Assembly (NCBI GenBank): GCA_021636625.1
Contig: JAJWLX010000092.1
Coordinates: 1-9,564 of the forward strand
From: Prevotella sp.
Lineage (GTDB): Bacteria; Bacteroidota; Bacteroidia; Bacteroidales; Bacteroidaceae
Reading direction: 5' to 3'
DNA length: 9,564 nucleotides
Made by a program: the position numbers and the translations under genes
In this document: piece after piece, positions 1-6,724 of the stretch
How positions within the stretch are numbered: position 1 is the stretch's first letter
Layout: each line of letters opens with the position of its first letter
Notes under the pieces: model-generated
What the model saw: the letters and a program-made list of their open reading frames with translations, nothing else
Databases searched by the model: none
What the model was told of the DNA's origin: nothing

Positions 1-83
1 TGCAGGTTACGTATAATTTCAATGCCAAGCGCAGTAAGTATAAGGGTACGGGAGCTGGTAATGAAGAAAAGAGCCGCTTGTAG
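1..83 (+). CDS. C-terminal end of an outer-membrane beta-barrel receptor (5' part outside the window)
   Basis: The reading frame enters at base 3 and runs 26 codons to TAG at 81-83. It encodes a last barrel strand (QVTYNFNAK) and then the tail SKYKGTGAGNEEKSRL. This tail is almost the same as the end of the receptor at 4142-6724 (SKYKGTGAGNAEKSRL), and from memory such a GTGAGN tail is common in Bacteroidota PF14905 barrel proteins. By homology it should be the end of a TonB-dependent-receptor-like outer-membrane protein. The similarity to the 4142 gene continues past the stop codon through the palindrome ending at 179, so the two are likely paralogues from a duplication. Nothing can be said about its N-terminus, signal peptide or any STN domain. 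Confidence 0.85.
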   Translation, partial: QVTYNFNAKRSKYKGTGAGNEEKSRL

Positions 84-179
84 TTTTTGTTAGAAAGAAA
101 CTCTCTTAAAACAATGAATATATGACAATCGGTCAAGCGAAGGCAAAACCATATTGGCTTGCTCTTTGCTTGACCGATT
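36..179 (+). repeat. Shared gene tail and 3' untranslated block, copy A (partner 6677-6823)
   Basis: From the codons for KYKGTGAG through the stop, the spacer and the 51-bp palindrome, this segment closely matches 6677-6823. Both spacers contain AGAAACTCTCTTAA, then CAATGAATATATGACAATCGG. The differences are scattered substitutions and a small indel (aaacaatg against tacaacaatg). Similarity that continues into non-coding DNA indicates descent by duplication or recombination, not only selection on the protein. Confidence 0.8.
127..179. repeat. 51-bp palindrome, copy 1 (hairpin after barrel gene)
   Basis: The outer arms ATCGGTCAAGC (128-138) and GCTTGACCGAT (168-178) are perfect inverted repeats, extended by one A/T pair at 127/179. 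The inner part (GAAGGCAAAACCA against TGGCTTGCTCTTT) also pairs with small bulges, leaving a loop of about 3 nt. The element lies about 45 bp after the stop codon at 83. The downstream sequence (TACAATTTTG) is not a strong U-tract, so terminator activity is possible but not proved. The same element recurs at 3011-3061 and 6772-6822, and in truncated form at 521-556. Confidence 0.85.
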
Positions 180-230
180 ACAATTTTGTCTTGTGATGGA
201 ATCTTTACAGGTATGGTGTGAGCCAAAAAA

Positions 231-309
231 GCCTTTAAGGGGATTTATTCCTTCCCTTAAGGAAAAATATATTTTCTCTTAAGGATATTTTTATTTTTCC
301 TTAAGGGAA
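231..309. repeat. Cluster of CTTAAGG palindromes with an 18-bp perfect inverted repeat
   Basis: Four CTTAAGG-like palindromes occur in 79 bp: CCTTTAAGG (232-240), CCCTTAAGG (254-262), CTCTTAAGGA (near 277-286) and CCTTAAGGG (299-307). The second and fourth lie in a perfect 18-bp inverted repeat: TTCCCTTAAGGAAAAATA at 252-269 and its reverse complement at 292-309, with the third palindrome in the 22-nt loop. This could be a multi-site operator, a large hairpin or a small repeat element. The nearest downstream gene starts about 380 bp away, so no target is evident. Confidence 0.7.
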
Positions 310-520
310 AATTTTAAATCTCTTTATGCCCCGTTTTTCTAGCATTTCAGGCGAATATGTATTTCCTGGAATATTGTTTACATGAATATGCCTTTTATTT
401 CTGTTACTTCCTCTTTTGGGGGCAACTATATCTTCTTTTCTTGCCCTCTCAGCATCTTGCAGAGTGGGAGGGTGAGGAGATGACAAAGCTGGCGATGTAT
501 GGAAAAACTCCGACATCTCC

Positions 521-556
521 GGCAAACCCATTTGGTTTGCTCTTTGCTTGACCGAT
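521..556. repeat. Truncated palindrome, copy 2 (right arm and inner hairpin only)
   Basis: From GGCAAACCCA through GCTTGACCGAT this matches the inner and right part of the 51-bp palindrome, including the following GTTTTTAT seen after copy 3. The outer left arm ATCGGTCAAGC is missing; the bases before 521 (GACATCTCC) do not resemble it. A small perfect hairpin remains (GCAAACC 522-528, GGTTTGC 534-540). The break at 520/521 may be an old recombination or deletion junction. Confidence 0.7.
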
Positions 557-623
557 GTTTTTATTAAGCCCCTTTGTTGTTTTGTTATATTTTAATTAAA
601 TATGGTTAAATTCTGTCGTTTTG

Positions 624-653
624 TTGTGTTGTTGTTTTTTTTTTGTACTTTTG
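624..653 (+). promoter_or_regulatory. Bacteroidota-type promoter of the barrel gene at 691
   Basis: TACTTTTG at 646-653 fits the -7 consensus TAnnTTTG. A TTG at 624-626 lies 19 bp upstream, in the position of the -33 element, within a run of TTG repeats. Transcription would start near 660, giving a short leader of about 30 nt before the ATG at 691. Confidence 0.55.
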
Positions 654-690
654 TAAGCGAAATATAAGGTTTTACTAACTCGAAAGAAAT

Positions 691-2994
691 ATGAGGAGAT
701 TTTTATTCGTTATAATCAGCTTGCTATCATTAGTCATAGTAAAAGCGCAGGAGCCCAATTCTGGAGTTTCACAGCAGAATGTTTTTCATGGAGAAATTGT
801 GTCGAAGGAAGGAAATGGCGGAATTGCAGATGGCTATGTCCTGCTTATACTAGATGGAAAGATATTTAAAACCACCGCTTCTGATAAAAAAGGGCATTTT
901 TCAATGAAGAATGTTCCTGACGGTAATTATATTGTAGAGGTGACGTGCTTGGGTTATCAGTCGGTAAGTGATTCTCTTAAAATAAAAGGTTCAACCCGTC
1001 GTAATTTTCAGTTAACAGAAGAGGCAAAGGAATTGGGAGAAGTGACAGTTGTTGCAGACCGTAGCCAAATAGTAAAAAGGACAGCTAATGGTGAAGTGTT
1101 CTATCTGTCGTCTGCAGCCAAGAAAATGAGCAATCCTTTCAGGGCTTTGCAGGAGATTCCTGCCATCATATCAGATGCTAATACTTCGTCTGTAAAGACA
1201 CTTGACGGTAAAGCTCCTTTGATTCTCATCAATGGCAATATGGTCAATTCGGGTATCGGACCGATTTCTCCAGCAGATATTGAGTCTGTTGAGGTTGTAA
1301 ACTCAGTATCTGCCCGCTATTTGCAAGAAGGTGTTACGAGTATTTTGAACATAAAGCTAAAAAGACATACCAAACCATATTTATGGCTTGAAGGGGCAAC
1401 ACGTCATGAAATTCCTGTTGGCAATGGTTTTGGTGTAGGGTATTTTGAAGTGGGAAACCATAAGATAAGTCTTTATGGTAGAGCTGCCTATCACTATAAA
1501 TATCATGAAGATGTGGAATCTTCTGTTAATCGCACGAACATAGGTTATAAACAGACTTATGACCAGTCAACTCGTAATGACACTCACAAATGGATAGGGG
1601 AATTGTTACTGAAGTATCTGATTACGTCTAATGATTACTTTGCGGCTCAGTTCTACGACTCATATAATTCTACAGAAGGAAAAAGCTTGGCACAGGGAAA
1701 TTATCTTACGGATATTTCGCAGTTGTATGGCTTTCAATCCTTTGATAAGAATAAGAGTAATATTCTCACCACGAGTCTGTATTACAAGCATTCATTTTCA
1801 AAAAGTAGTGATTTGGAGTTGCGCTTAGCATACAATTTCAATAAAAACGATTATAGTGCCAATCGTGTAGATTATTACGACGAGCAGCAGGTTGATGCTA
1901 ATACTCTATATAACAACAAGCGTCATTCTGGAAGTTTTAATATAGACTATTCCAAAGAATATGCCAACAATAGCTCTCTTATAGCGGGAAGTCATAGTAC
2001 GCTTATTATGGATGACATCAATAATGCCATTGGTGAAAATCCTCTTTTCAAACATCATAGCTATAATCAATATGTGTATGTAGGTTATGGTGGTTCTTTC
2101 AAGCAATTACGCTATAATGCATCAATAGGAATGGAGGGTATATGGGCAAAGGCAGGCGAAGCCGGCTACAGTTATTTCCGTCCAAGGGGCAATGTTAGTA
2201 TGACATGGATAGCCAACAAACACAACTCTGTTCGCTTAAGTTACCAGCTTACAAATATGGCTCCGAATGTCGCCTATCTGAATCCTTACAATACATCAAC
2301 AGATTCATTGTTTGTAAGTTTAGGTAACCCGAATCTGAAACCTCAGATGACACATTACGCCTCTATGTCATATACTTTGAATGTCGGAAAACTCTACTTT
2401 ATCCCTACTGTTGGGTATAAATACGTAAGTGATGTGATAGAAAACTACGGTTATTCCGATGGGGGTATTTATTATAGCACTTATGCCAACACTGGGCATT
2501 TCTCTCGAGTATCAGCAGGCGCAGATTTGAGTTATCGTTTTAAGTGGGGACGGGTCTATGCCGGTGGGGGCTGGAAAGCCGATCATTATATGGGGCAAGA
2601 TGCCAAAAACTCTGCTTATGCTTCATTTGGCTTTAACGCACAAGTGAAAAACTTTTCATTCTATGGTGATGTAGATTATAATTCAAGAGATTACACGGCA
2701 TTGGCTTGTACCAGATATAAGCATCCGTCAGTTGCCAATCTTCAGGTAAATTTCAATTTTACGCCAGACTTTTATATGGGTGTCTGCTTACAGCATCTTA
2801 CGGGTGAATATCAAAGCAAGGTGACGACGGTTGACGGATCTTTCCATTCTGTAATAGAGAATCATTACAAGGACCAGAAATTCCGTCCATGGGTAATTCT
2901 AAGATATACTTTCCGCAAGAATGCTGAGAAGAAACATAAACTCGGCAAAGTCTTGAATAGCACAGAAGAGGGTATCTCTATTTTGAAAAAGTAG
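691..2994 (+). CDS. TonB-dependent-receptor-like outer-membrane beta-barrel protein without STN domain
   Basis: This 767-aa protein begins with a signal peptide (residues 1-19, MRRFLFVIISLLSLVIVKA, cleaved before Q). A carboxypeptidase-regulatory-like domain follows (about 31-108, with DGNYIVEVTCLGYQS). Then come a short linker with LGEVTVVADR, a plug-like domain (about 125-226, with GKAPLILINGNMV and DIESVEVVNSVSARY), and a large C-terminal barrel rich in alternating aromatic residues (about 227-740), as in PF14905. It should sit in the outer membrane and import or bind a ligand that the sequence does not reveal. Unlike its neighbours it has no STN domain, so it is unlikely to signal to an anti-sigma factor. 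It ends in a basic tail (RKNAEKKHKLGKVL onward) instead of the GTGAGN tail. It has its own promoter and no SusD partner, and a palindrome follows 16 bp after its stop. Its base composition looks more AT-rich than that of the sigma operon. Confidence 0.88.
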   Translation: MRRFLFVIISLLSLVIVKAQEPNSGVSQQNVFHGEIVSKEGNGGIADGYVLLILDGKIFKTTASDKKGHFSMKNVPDGNYIVEVTCLGYQSVSDSLKIKGSTRRNFQLTEEAKELGEVTVVADRSQIVKRTANGEVFYLSSAAKKMSNPFRALQEIPAIISDANTSSVKTLDGKAPLILINGNMVNSGIGPISPADIESVEVVNSVSARYLQEGVTSILNIKLKRHTKPYLWLEGATRHEIPVGNGFGVGYFEVGNHKISLYGRAAYHYKYHEDVESSVNRTNIGYKQTYDQSTRNDTHKWIGELLLKYLITSNDYFAAQFYDSYNSTEGKSLAQGNYLTDISQLYGFQSFDKNKSNILTTSLYYKHSFSKSSDLELRLAYNFNKNDYSANRVDYYDEQQVDANTLYNNKRHSGSFNIDYSKEYANNSSLIAGSHSTLIMDDINNAIGENPLFKHHSYNQYVYVGYGGSFKQLRYNASIGMEGIWAKAGEAGYSYFRPRGNVSMTWIANKHNSVRLSYQLTNMAPNVAYLNPYNTSTDSLFVSLGNPNLKPQMTHYASMSYTLNVGKLYFIPTVGYKYVSDVIENYGYSDGGIYYSTYANTGHFSRVSAGADLSYRFKWGRVYAGGGWKADHYMGQDAKNSAYASFGFNAQVKNFSFYGDVDYNSRDYTALACTRYKHPSVANLQVNFNFTPDFYMGVCLQHLTGEYQSKVTTVDGSFHSVIENHYKDQKFRPWVILRYTFRKNAEKKHKLGKVLNSTEEGISILKK

Positions 2995-3010
2995 AGTTCT
3001 TAGGTTTGAA

Positions 3011-3061
3011 ATCGGTCAAGCGAAGGCAAAACCATGTTGGTTTGCTCTTTGCTTGACCGAT
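3011..3061. repeat. 51-bp palindrome, copy 3, likely terminator of the 691 gene
   Basis: The arms ATCGGTCAAGC (3011-3021) and GCTTGACCGAT (3051-3061) pair perfectly. The inner arms GAAGGCAAAACCA and TGGTTTGCTCTTT pair with two one-base bulges around a TGT loop, giving a stem of about 23 bp. The run GTTTTTTAT follows directly, so this copy has the form of an intrinsic terminator. It begins 16 bp after the stop codon at 2994. Copies 2 and 3 flank the 691 gene in the same orientation. Confidence 0.85.
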
Positions 3062-3146
3062 GTTTTTTATAATTCTTCTATCATCTTATTAATTGTTTCT
3101 AACATTTCAGGGAGTTTGTTCCTACAAGTGTTAAATCTCAGTTAAC

Positions 3147-3201
3147 GTAACAAAATAGTTACCGAAATATTTGGTGGTAAATAACTTTATTGTTACCTTT
3201 G
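3147..3201 (+). promoter_or_regulatory. hicAB promoter with two operator-like dyads
   Basis: TACCTTTG at 3194-3201 is a -7 element and TTG at 3171-3173 a -33 element, 20 bp apart. Two dyads are built from the same half-site: GTAAC-N6-GTTAC at 3147-3162, and GGTAA-N12-TTACC at 3176-3197, which covers the spacer and part of the -7 box. HicB proteins are known to repress their own operons through a DNA-binding C-terminus, so these are good candidate HicB sites. That assignment is inference. Confidence 0.55.
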
Positions 3202-3245
3202 CATCGTCCAATGAGGACAAAGTGTTCTTTAAACGTACTAAGATT

Positions 3246-3428
3246 ATGAAATACAGCGAGCTGTATCGGAAGTTAAAGAAAGCGGGGTGCTTTCTACTTC
3301 GTCATGGAGGCCGACACGACATCTGGTCCAACCCTGCCAATGGGAAGAGCGCAGTCGTTCCTCGGCATGGAACTGGAGAGGTGCCGCAAGGCACTCTCAA
3401 ATCTATCTATCAAGAACTTGGGCTTTAG
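3246..3428 (+). CDS. hicA: HicA-family mRNA interferase toxin
   Basis: This 60-aa protein has the compact dsRBD-like HicA fold: an N-terminal helix (SELYRKLKKAGC), a strand with the motif RHGGRHDIW, and a closing segment VPRHGTGEVPQGTLKSIYQELGL. His24 in GGRHDIW corresponds to the catalytic histidine of the family. HicA cleaves mRNA independently of the ribosome and is neutralised by HicB, encoded next. The ATG at 3246 is chosen because it gives the usual family length. The in-frame upstream TTG at 3171 is part of the promoter's -33 element and would lie before the transcription start. The stop codon lies inside a strong hairpin (3412-3439). Confidence 0.92.
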   Translation: MKYSELYRKLKKAGCFLLRHGGRHDIWSNPANGKSAVVPRHGTGEVPQGTLKSIYQELGL

Positions 3429-3471
3429 CCCAGGTTCTTCTTCCATGAGAATCTTAGTATGCGAGAAGAAC
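3412..3471 (+). promoter_or_regulatory. Two mutually exclusive hairpins across the hicA-hicB junction
   Basis: Hairpin A pairs AAGAACTTGGGC (3412-3423) with GCCCAGGTTCTT (3428-3439) around a TTTA loop: 12 pairs, one of them G-U, spanning the hicA stop codon (3426-3428). Hairpin B pairs GTTCTTC (3434-3440) with GAAGAAC (3465-3471). Both use bases 3434-3439, so only one can form at a time. No U-tract follows hairpin A, so simple termination is unlikely. The arrangement resembles an attenuator or a processing/protection site that could set the ratio of toxin to antitoxin. A weak -7-like CACTTTTG (3471-3478) might also give hicB its own promoter. Confidence 0.45.
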
Positions 3472-3506
3472 ACTTTTGATTATGAACTTATAACAATATA
3501 GAAGAT

Positions 3507-3932
3507 ATGGCAAGGAAAGTTACCGTTGTTGTGGAGTCTGGCAAGGATTTATATTCTTGCTTTATGACTGGGACCGATGACCTGACGTTTGGTCTCATCG
3601 GTGATGGCAAGACCGCAAAGGCTGCCATGGAGGATTTTCTTATAGCAGATAAGGAGATGAGGGAGTTCTACGAGAAGGAGGGCAAGGAATATCCAGACTT
3701 GGAGTTTCACTTCGTCTTCGATGTAGGGGCATTCTTCAACTACTATCCGCTCAGCATCTCGGCGTTTGCCAAATATATCGGCATGAACGCTTCCCTTTTG
3801 CGACAGTATGCGGCTGGCATCAAGTCGCCGCAAGGCAAGAGTCTGGAGAAAATTCGCCAAGGCATTGCAAAGATCAAGGAAGATATAGACACTGGACTCT
3901 TGATAGATAAGCCAGTTCTACAGTACGTTTAA
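3507..3932 (+). CDS. hicB: HicB-family antitoxin with C-terminal DNA-binding domain
   Basis: This 141-aa protein starts 78 bp after hicA in the same orientation. Its N-terminal part (about 1-70: KVTVVVESGKDLYSCFMTG, FGLIGDGKTAKAAMEDF) is the degenerate RNase-H-like fold by which HicB binds and blocks HicA. The C-terminal part (about 83-130: SISAFAKYIGMNASLLRQYAAG, then SPQGKSLEKIRQGIAKI) reads as an HTH of the Xre type, which would bind the operon's operator. It is therefore both antitoxin and probable autorepressor. The hicA-first order and domain composition are usual for the family. The start ATG follows AGAAGAT, a weak purine-rich site typical of Bacteroidota. Confidence 0.9.
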   Translation: MARKVTVVVESGKDLYSCFMTGTDDLTFGLIGDGKTAKAAMEDFLIADKEMREFYEKEGKEYPDLEFHFVFDVGAFFNYYPLSISAFAKYIGMNASLLRQYAAGIKSPQGKSLEKIRQGIAKIKEDIDTGLLIDKPVLQYV

Positions 3933-3986
3933 AGAGCAGTCTCTTTCTAGCAAAGATGATTGTTTCATTTTATTGTAAAAAGAGCT

Positions 3987-4020
3987 TGAAGCCCTGGTGC
4001 GTGACGTATCGGGGCTTTTT
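3987..4020 (+). terminator. Intrinsic terminator after hicB
   Basis: AAGCCC (3989-3994) pairs with GGGCTT (4012-4017), and the second arm runs into TTTTT (4016-4020). The structure lies 55 bp after the hicB stop and just before the promoter of the next receptor, so it separates the two transcription units. The loop is fairly long (17 nt). Confidence 0.7.
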
Positions 4021-4036
4021 CGTAGTCAATATCTTC

Positions 4037-4063
4037 TTTTTATTACCTTTGCATAGGTTTTTC
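4037..4063 (+). promoter_or_regulatory. Promoter of the 4142 receptor, matching the sigma-operon promoter block
   Basis: TACCTTTG at 4044-4051 is a -7 element. The 27-bp block around it (TTTTTATTACC, then TTTGCAT, then GGTTTTTC) matches 7508-7534, upstream of the sigma factor gene, with a single difference. No clear TTG is visible at the -33 position. The leader to the ATG at 4142 would be about 85 nt. Confidence 0.6.
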
Positions 4064-4141
4064 GAAAATAATCTATGTTTTGCTTAGTTTTTTGCTTGGC
4101 TCAACTGTATAGATAATAAGTAACAGAAAAAAGAAAGACTG

Positions 4142-6724
4142 ATGTATATGAAAAAATGGATTATGATTTGTGCTTGTGTGGTTGTTTTTCAAACCGCATT
4201 AGCCCAGCGCATCACCCGACAATATAATAATGTGTCGTTCTCTGCAGCGTTGAAGGATTTGAATGCCCGCCAGCATAAGTACACCATCAACTTCGTGTAT
4301 GATGAACTGGAGGATTTCAGGGTAACCAAGAGCATCAGAAACCAGAGTGTTCCCGATGCCATCATGCAGCTGATAGGATTCTATCCCATCAGGATGACGC
4401 AGGTGGAGGATAATATCATGGTGGAGTGTACGCAGAAGACTCCCACCAAGATGATAGGTCGCATCATCGACAATAAGAAACGCCCTGTAGATTTCGCCAA
4501 TGTAGCCCTGCTGAATGTTCGTGACTCTTCATTGATAAATGGAGGCGTGACGAATGAGAACGGCCAGTTCGTGATTCCCTGCGGAGCCACAAAGGCGATA
4601 GTAAGAGTAAGTTGCGTGGGCTATATTACGACAAGCAATACATATAATATAGGTAAGATAGGGCCAATAACTCTGAAAGAGGCAACAATGAACCTGCAGA
4701 AAATTGTAGTGAAGGGACATCGCCAGCCTTTCAGAATGACTTCTGAAGGATTGGTGGCTCAGGTAGAAGGTACATCCTTGGAGAAAATGGGCTCGGCAGA
4801 AGATGTATTGAAACATCTTCCGAGAGTGATGCAGAAGAACGGTAATATAGAAGTCTTGGGCAAAGGTAAACCTTTGATTTATATCGATAACAAGAAAATC
4901 AAGGGAACCATTGATCTCGACAGATTGAGTTCTTCTGACATCAAACATGTAGAGGTGATAACCGAGCCGGGTGCAGAATACGATGCAACCTATCAGTCTG
5001 TCATCAGAATCAAGACGACAAGAAAAAAGGGAGAAGGACTGGGATTGACTTATCGGCAGGTCTATCAGCGCAATCATCAGGACAATCATCGTGAAGTACT
5101 CGATTTGAATTATCGTTATCGGGGATTGGATATCTTCTCCAATTTGTATGGCGGTTTGTCTCAGGGCTATCAGGATCAGTATAATGATAACAGACTCTAC
5201 GGCAAGACGCTCATGAATATCAATGAAGACTTGATTATCAAAAACAAGAGTTACTATACCAGTGGAAGTCTTGGTTTTAATTATGTTTTCAATGATAGGC
5301 ATTCTGTGGGTGCCACTTACGAGGTGAACATCAATCCTTATAGTCGGGGTGGATGGAATTCGCTGATGGATGTCTGGAAAAATGGCTCCAAGACAGAAAG
5401 CTATACAAATGATATGTATTGTCGTTTCAAAAGCCGACCTACGCAGGATATTACGGCTTATTATGCCGGACAGATAGGAAAGGTGAGCATAGAATGGAAT
5501 GGGGAAATATATCTTCGTAAAACAGGACAGACTCAATATTCTGAAGAAACAGGAATAGAGGGCGGAGATTCTCGTACGATAGAATCTGATTTCACGGCTG
5601 ATAGTTGGATGCATGCATCTAAGCTGGTACTGAGCTTTCCGGTATGGAAAGGTACCCTGAAGATTGGTAATGAGTTTACCGAAAGTTGCCGTGCCAATCT
5701 TTATACTATAGATGAACAGGGAACTGACTTGCCAGGCAAGACGGACGACCAGGTGAAGGAAAGTAATCTTGCAGCCTTTGTTTCTTATGGATTGAGACTG
5801 AACAAGGTAGAACTGAATGCTGGTCTCAGATACGAACATGTTTCTTCCAATTACTATAATACTGGTGGTGATTATTGGAGCGAGGAAAATAAGGATTATT
5901 TCGTACCCGACCAGAGTCGTAAGTACGACCATTTCTTTCCGAATGTGTCCTTGACCTTTCCTATCGGGAATGTGAAAATGAATATGGTTTATAAGGTGAC
6001 GGTAAGTCGTCCTTCCTATAGTCAGTTAAGTAGTAATGTGCAATATAATAGTCGCTATTATTATCAGGGTGGAAATCCATTGCTCAAGCCAACCTTCGAA
6101 CATGGCATAGGAATTAATCTGGGATATAAATGGTTCCAGTTTTTTGCCAACTGGCGTTATCTTGTAGATCCTTGCTTTCAGGTGATAGAACCGTATCATG
6201 ACAATGAGTTAATCAGTATGTACACCTTTCGTAATTTGAATCATACTCAGGTTTGTTACGTGGGACTGACGGCATCGCCGACAATAGGATGGTGGCATCC
6301 TACGTTGGACGCTGGTATGAGAAAGCAGTTCCTGACGATTGGTGGTAAGGCATACAGCAAACCGATATTCATAGGCTCTTTCAATAATGCGTTTTCGTTA
6401 CCATGTGGTTGGACGCTTAATCTTGATATGAGTTGGAACACGCAGGGCCATTCTGCACTTCCGCTTTATATGGCACAAGGAGGAGTGGACGTCTCTTTGC
6501 GTAGAAGTTTTCTTCACGACCGCCTGAATGTCACTTTGGCGGGCAATGACCTTTTTGCGACGATGCGCAATTCCACAAGATTGGTATATGGTACCAGCGA
6601 TATCTATACCAGAAAGTATACGGATACCCGAATGATTATGTGTTCATTCAGCTATAAGTTTAATGTTAGTAGAAGCAAGTACAAGGGTACGGGTGCCGGT
6701 AATGCAGAAAAGAGCCGCTTGTAG
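4142..6724 (+). CDS. TonB-dependent receptor of the STN / carboxypeptidase-regulatory / plug / barrel type
   Basis: This 860-aa protein has a signal peptide (1-21, ending ALA before Q) and an STN domain (about 22-97, RITRQYNNVSFSAALKDL to NIMVECTQK). It continues with a carboxypeptidase-regulatory-like domain (about 101-185), a plug domain (about 200-293, with GKPLIYIDNKKI, DIKHVEVITEPGAEYDA) and a PF14905-like barrel to about 846, ending in SKYKGTGAGNAEKSRL. STN domains in such receptors contact a FecR-like anti-sigma factor in the periplasm, so this is a signalling-capable receptor. No sigma or anti-sigma gene is adjacent in its own transcription unit; the nearest pair is at 7624-8993, and the promoters are alike. 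A 242-bp stretch (4421-4662) is nearly identical to part of the receptor at 8995. The start may be the ATG at 4142 or the one two codons later (4148, MKKWIM); both fit the signal peptide. Substrate unknown. Confidence 0.9.
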   Translation: MYMKKWIMICACVVVFQTALAQRITRQYNNVSFSAALKDLNARQHKYTINFVYDELEDFRVTKSIRNQSVPDAIMQLIGFYPIRMTQVEDNIMVECTQKTPTKMIGRIIDNKKRPVDFANVALLNVRDSSLINGGVTNENGQFVIPCGATKAIVRVSCVGYITTSNTYNIGKIGPITLKEATMNLQKIVVKGHRQPFRMTSEGLVAQVEGTSLEKMGSAEDVLKHLPRVMQKNGNIEVLGKGKPLIYIDNKKIKGTIDLDRLSSSDIKHVEVITEPGAEYDATYQSVIRIKTTRKKGEGLGLTYRQVYQRNHQDNHREVLDLNYRYRGLDIFSNLYGGLSQGYQDQYNDNRLYGKTLMNINEDLIIKNKSYYTSGSLGFNYVFNDRHSVGATYEVNINPYSRGGWNSLMDVWKNGSKTESYTNDMYCRFKSRPTQDITAYYAGQIGKVSIEWNGEIYLRKTGQTQYSEETGIEGGDSRTIESDFTADSWMHASKLVLSFPVWKGTLKIGNEFTESCRANLYTIDEQGTDLPGKTDDQVKESNLAAFVSYGLRLNKVELNAGLRYEHVSSNYYNTGGDYWSEENKDYFVPDQSRKYDHFFPNVSLTFPIGNVKMNMVYKVTVSRPSYSQLSSNVQYNSRYYYQGGNPLLKPTFEHGIGINLGYKWFQFFANWRYLVDPCFQVIEPYHDNELISMYTFRNLNHTQVCYVGLTASPTIGWWHPTLDAGMRKQFLTIGGKAYSKPIFIGSFNNAFSLPCGWTLNLDMSWNTQGHSALPLYMAQGGVDVSLRRSFLHDRLNVTLAGNDLFATMRNSTRLVYGTSDIYTRKYTDTRMIMCSFSYKFNVSRSKYKGTGAGNAEKSRL
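4421..4662 (+). repeat. 242-bp near-identical receptor segment, copy A (partner 9280-9521)
   Basis: I count about seven differences over 242 bases compared with 9280-9521, from the end of the STN domain through the carboxypeptidase-regulatory-like domain. The flanks are far more diverged: most of the STN domain shows only moderate amino-acid identity, and similarity drops right after GGTAAGATAGG. A second short patch of near-identity lies at 4296-4328 / 9155-9187. Such sharp edges suggest gene conversion between the paralogues. Confidence 0.85.

Larger units (their letters stand above)
84..690. other. Gene-free stretch between two barrel genes
   Basis: About 600 bases hold no gene I can support. 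In order they contain: the 3' spacer and palindrome of the upstream barrel gene (to 179); a CTTAAGG palindrome cluster (231-309); a segment of mixed composition (about 350-520) with a small dyad GGGCAA/TTGCCC near 420-446; a truncated palindrome copy (521-556); a T-rich and AT-rich region (557-645); and the promoter of the gene at 691. Short open frames occur on both strands (301-531 minus, 357-551 plus), but neither shows a recognisable domain and both run into the palindrome, so I do not call them genes. Confidence 0.6.

Noticed and set aside
301..531. 76-codon open frame on the minus strand in the gene-free stretch
   Set aside because: It starts inside the truncated palindrome, ends in the CTTAAGG cluster, has low-complexity composition and no recognisable domain or promoter. 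It could be checked by a protein search, but I cannot support it.
357..551. 64-codon open frame on the plus strand rich in Phe, Tyr and Leu
   Set aside because: It looks membrane-like only because of T-rich DNA, and it ends inside the palindrome arm. No domain and no -7 element at a suitable distance were seen.
3171..3245. N-terminal extension of HicA from a TTG start
   Set aside because: The TTG is the likely -33 element and the -7 box lies inside the extension. The family length fits the ATG at 3246.
3519..3526. AGTTACCG-like HicB half-site at the start of hicB
   Set aside because: GTTACCG here encodes Val-Thr in the KVTVV strand and has no partner half-site nearby; most likely chance.
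4529..5932. Long (467-codon) minus-strand open frame
   Set aside because: It lies wholly antisense to the clearly coding STN receptor and has no domain. It is a by-product of the receptor's codon use.
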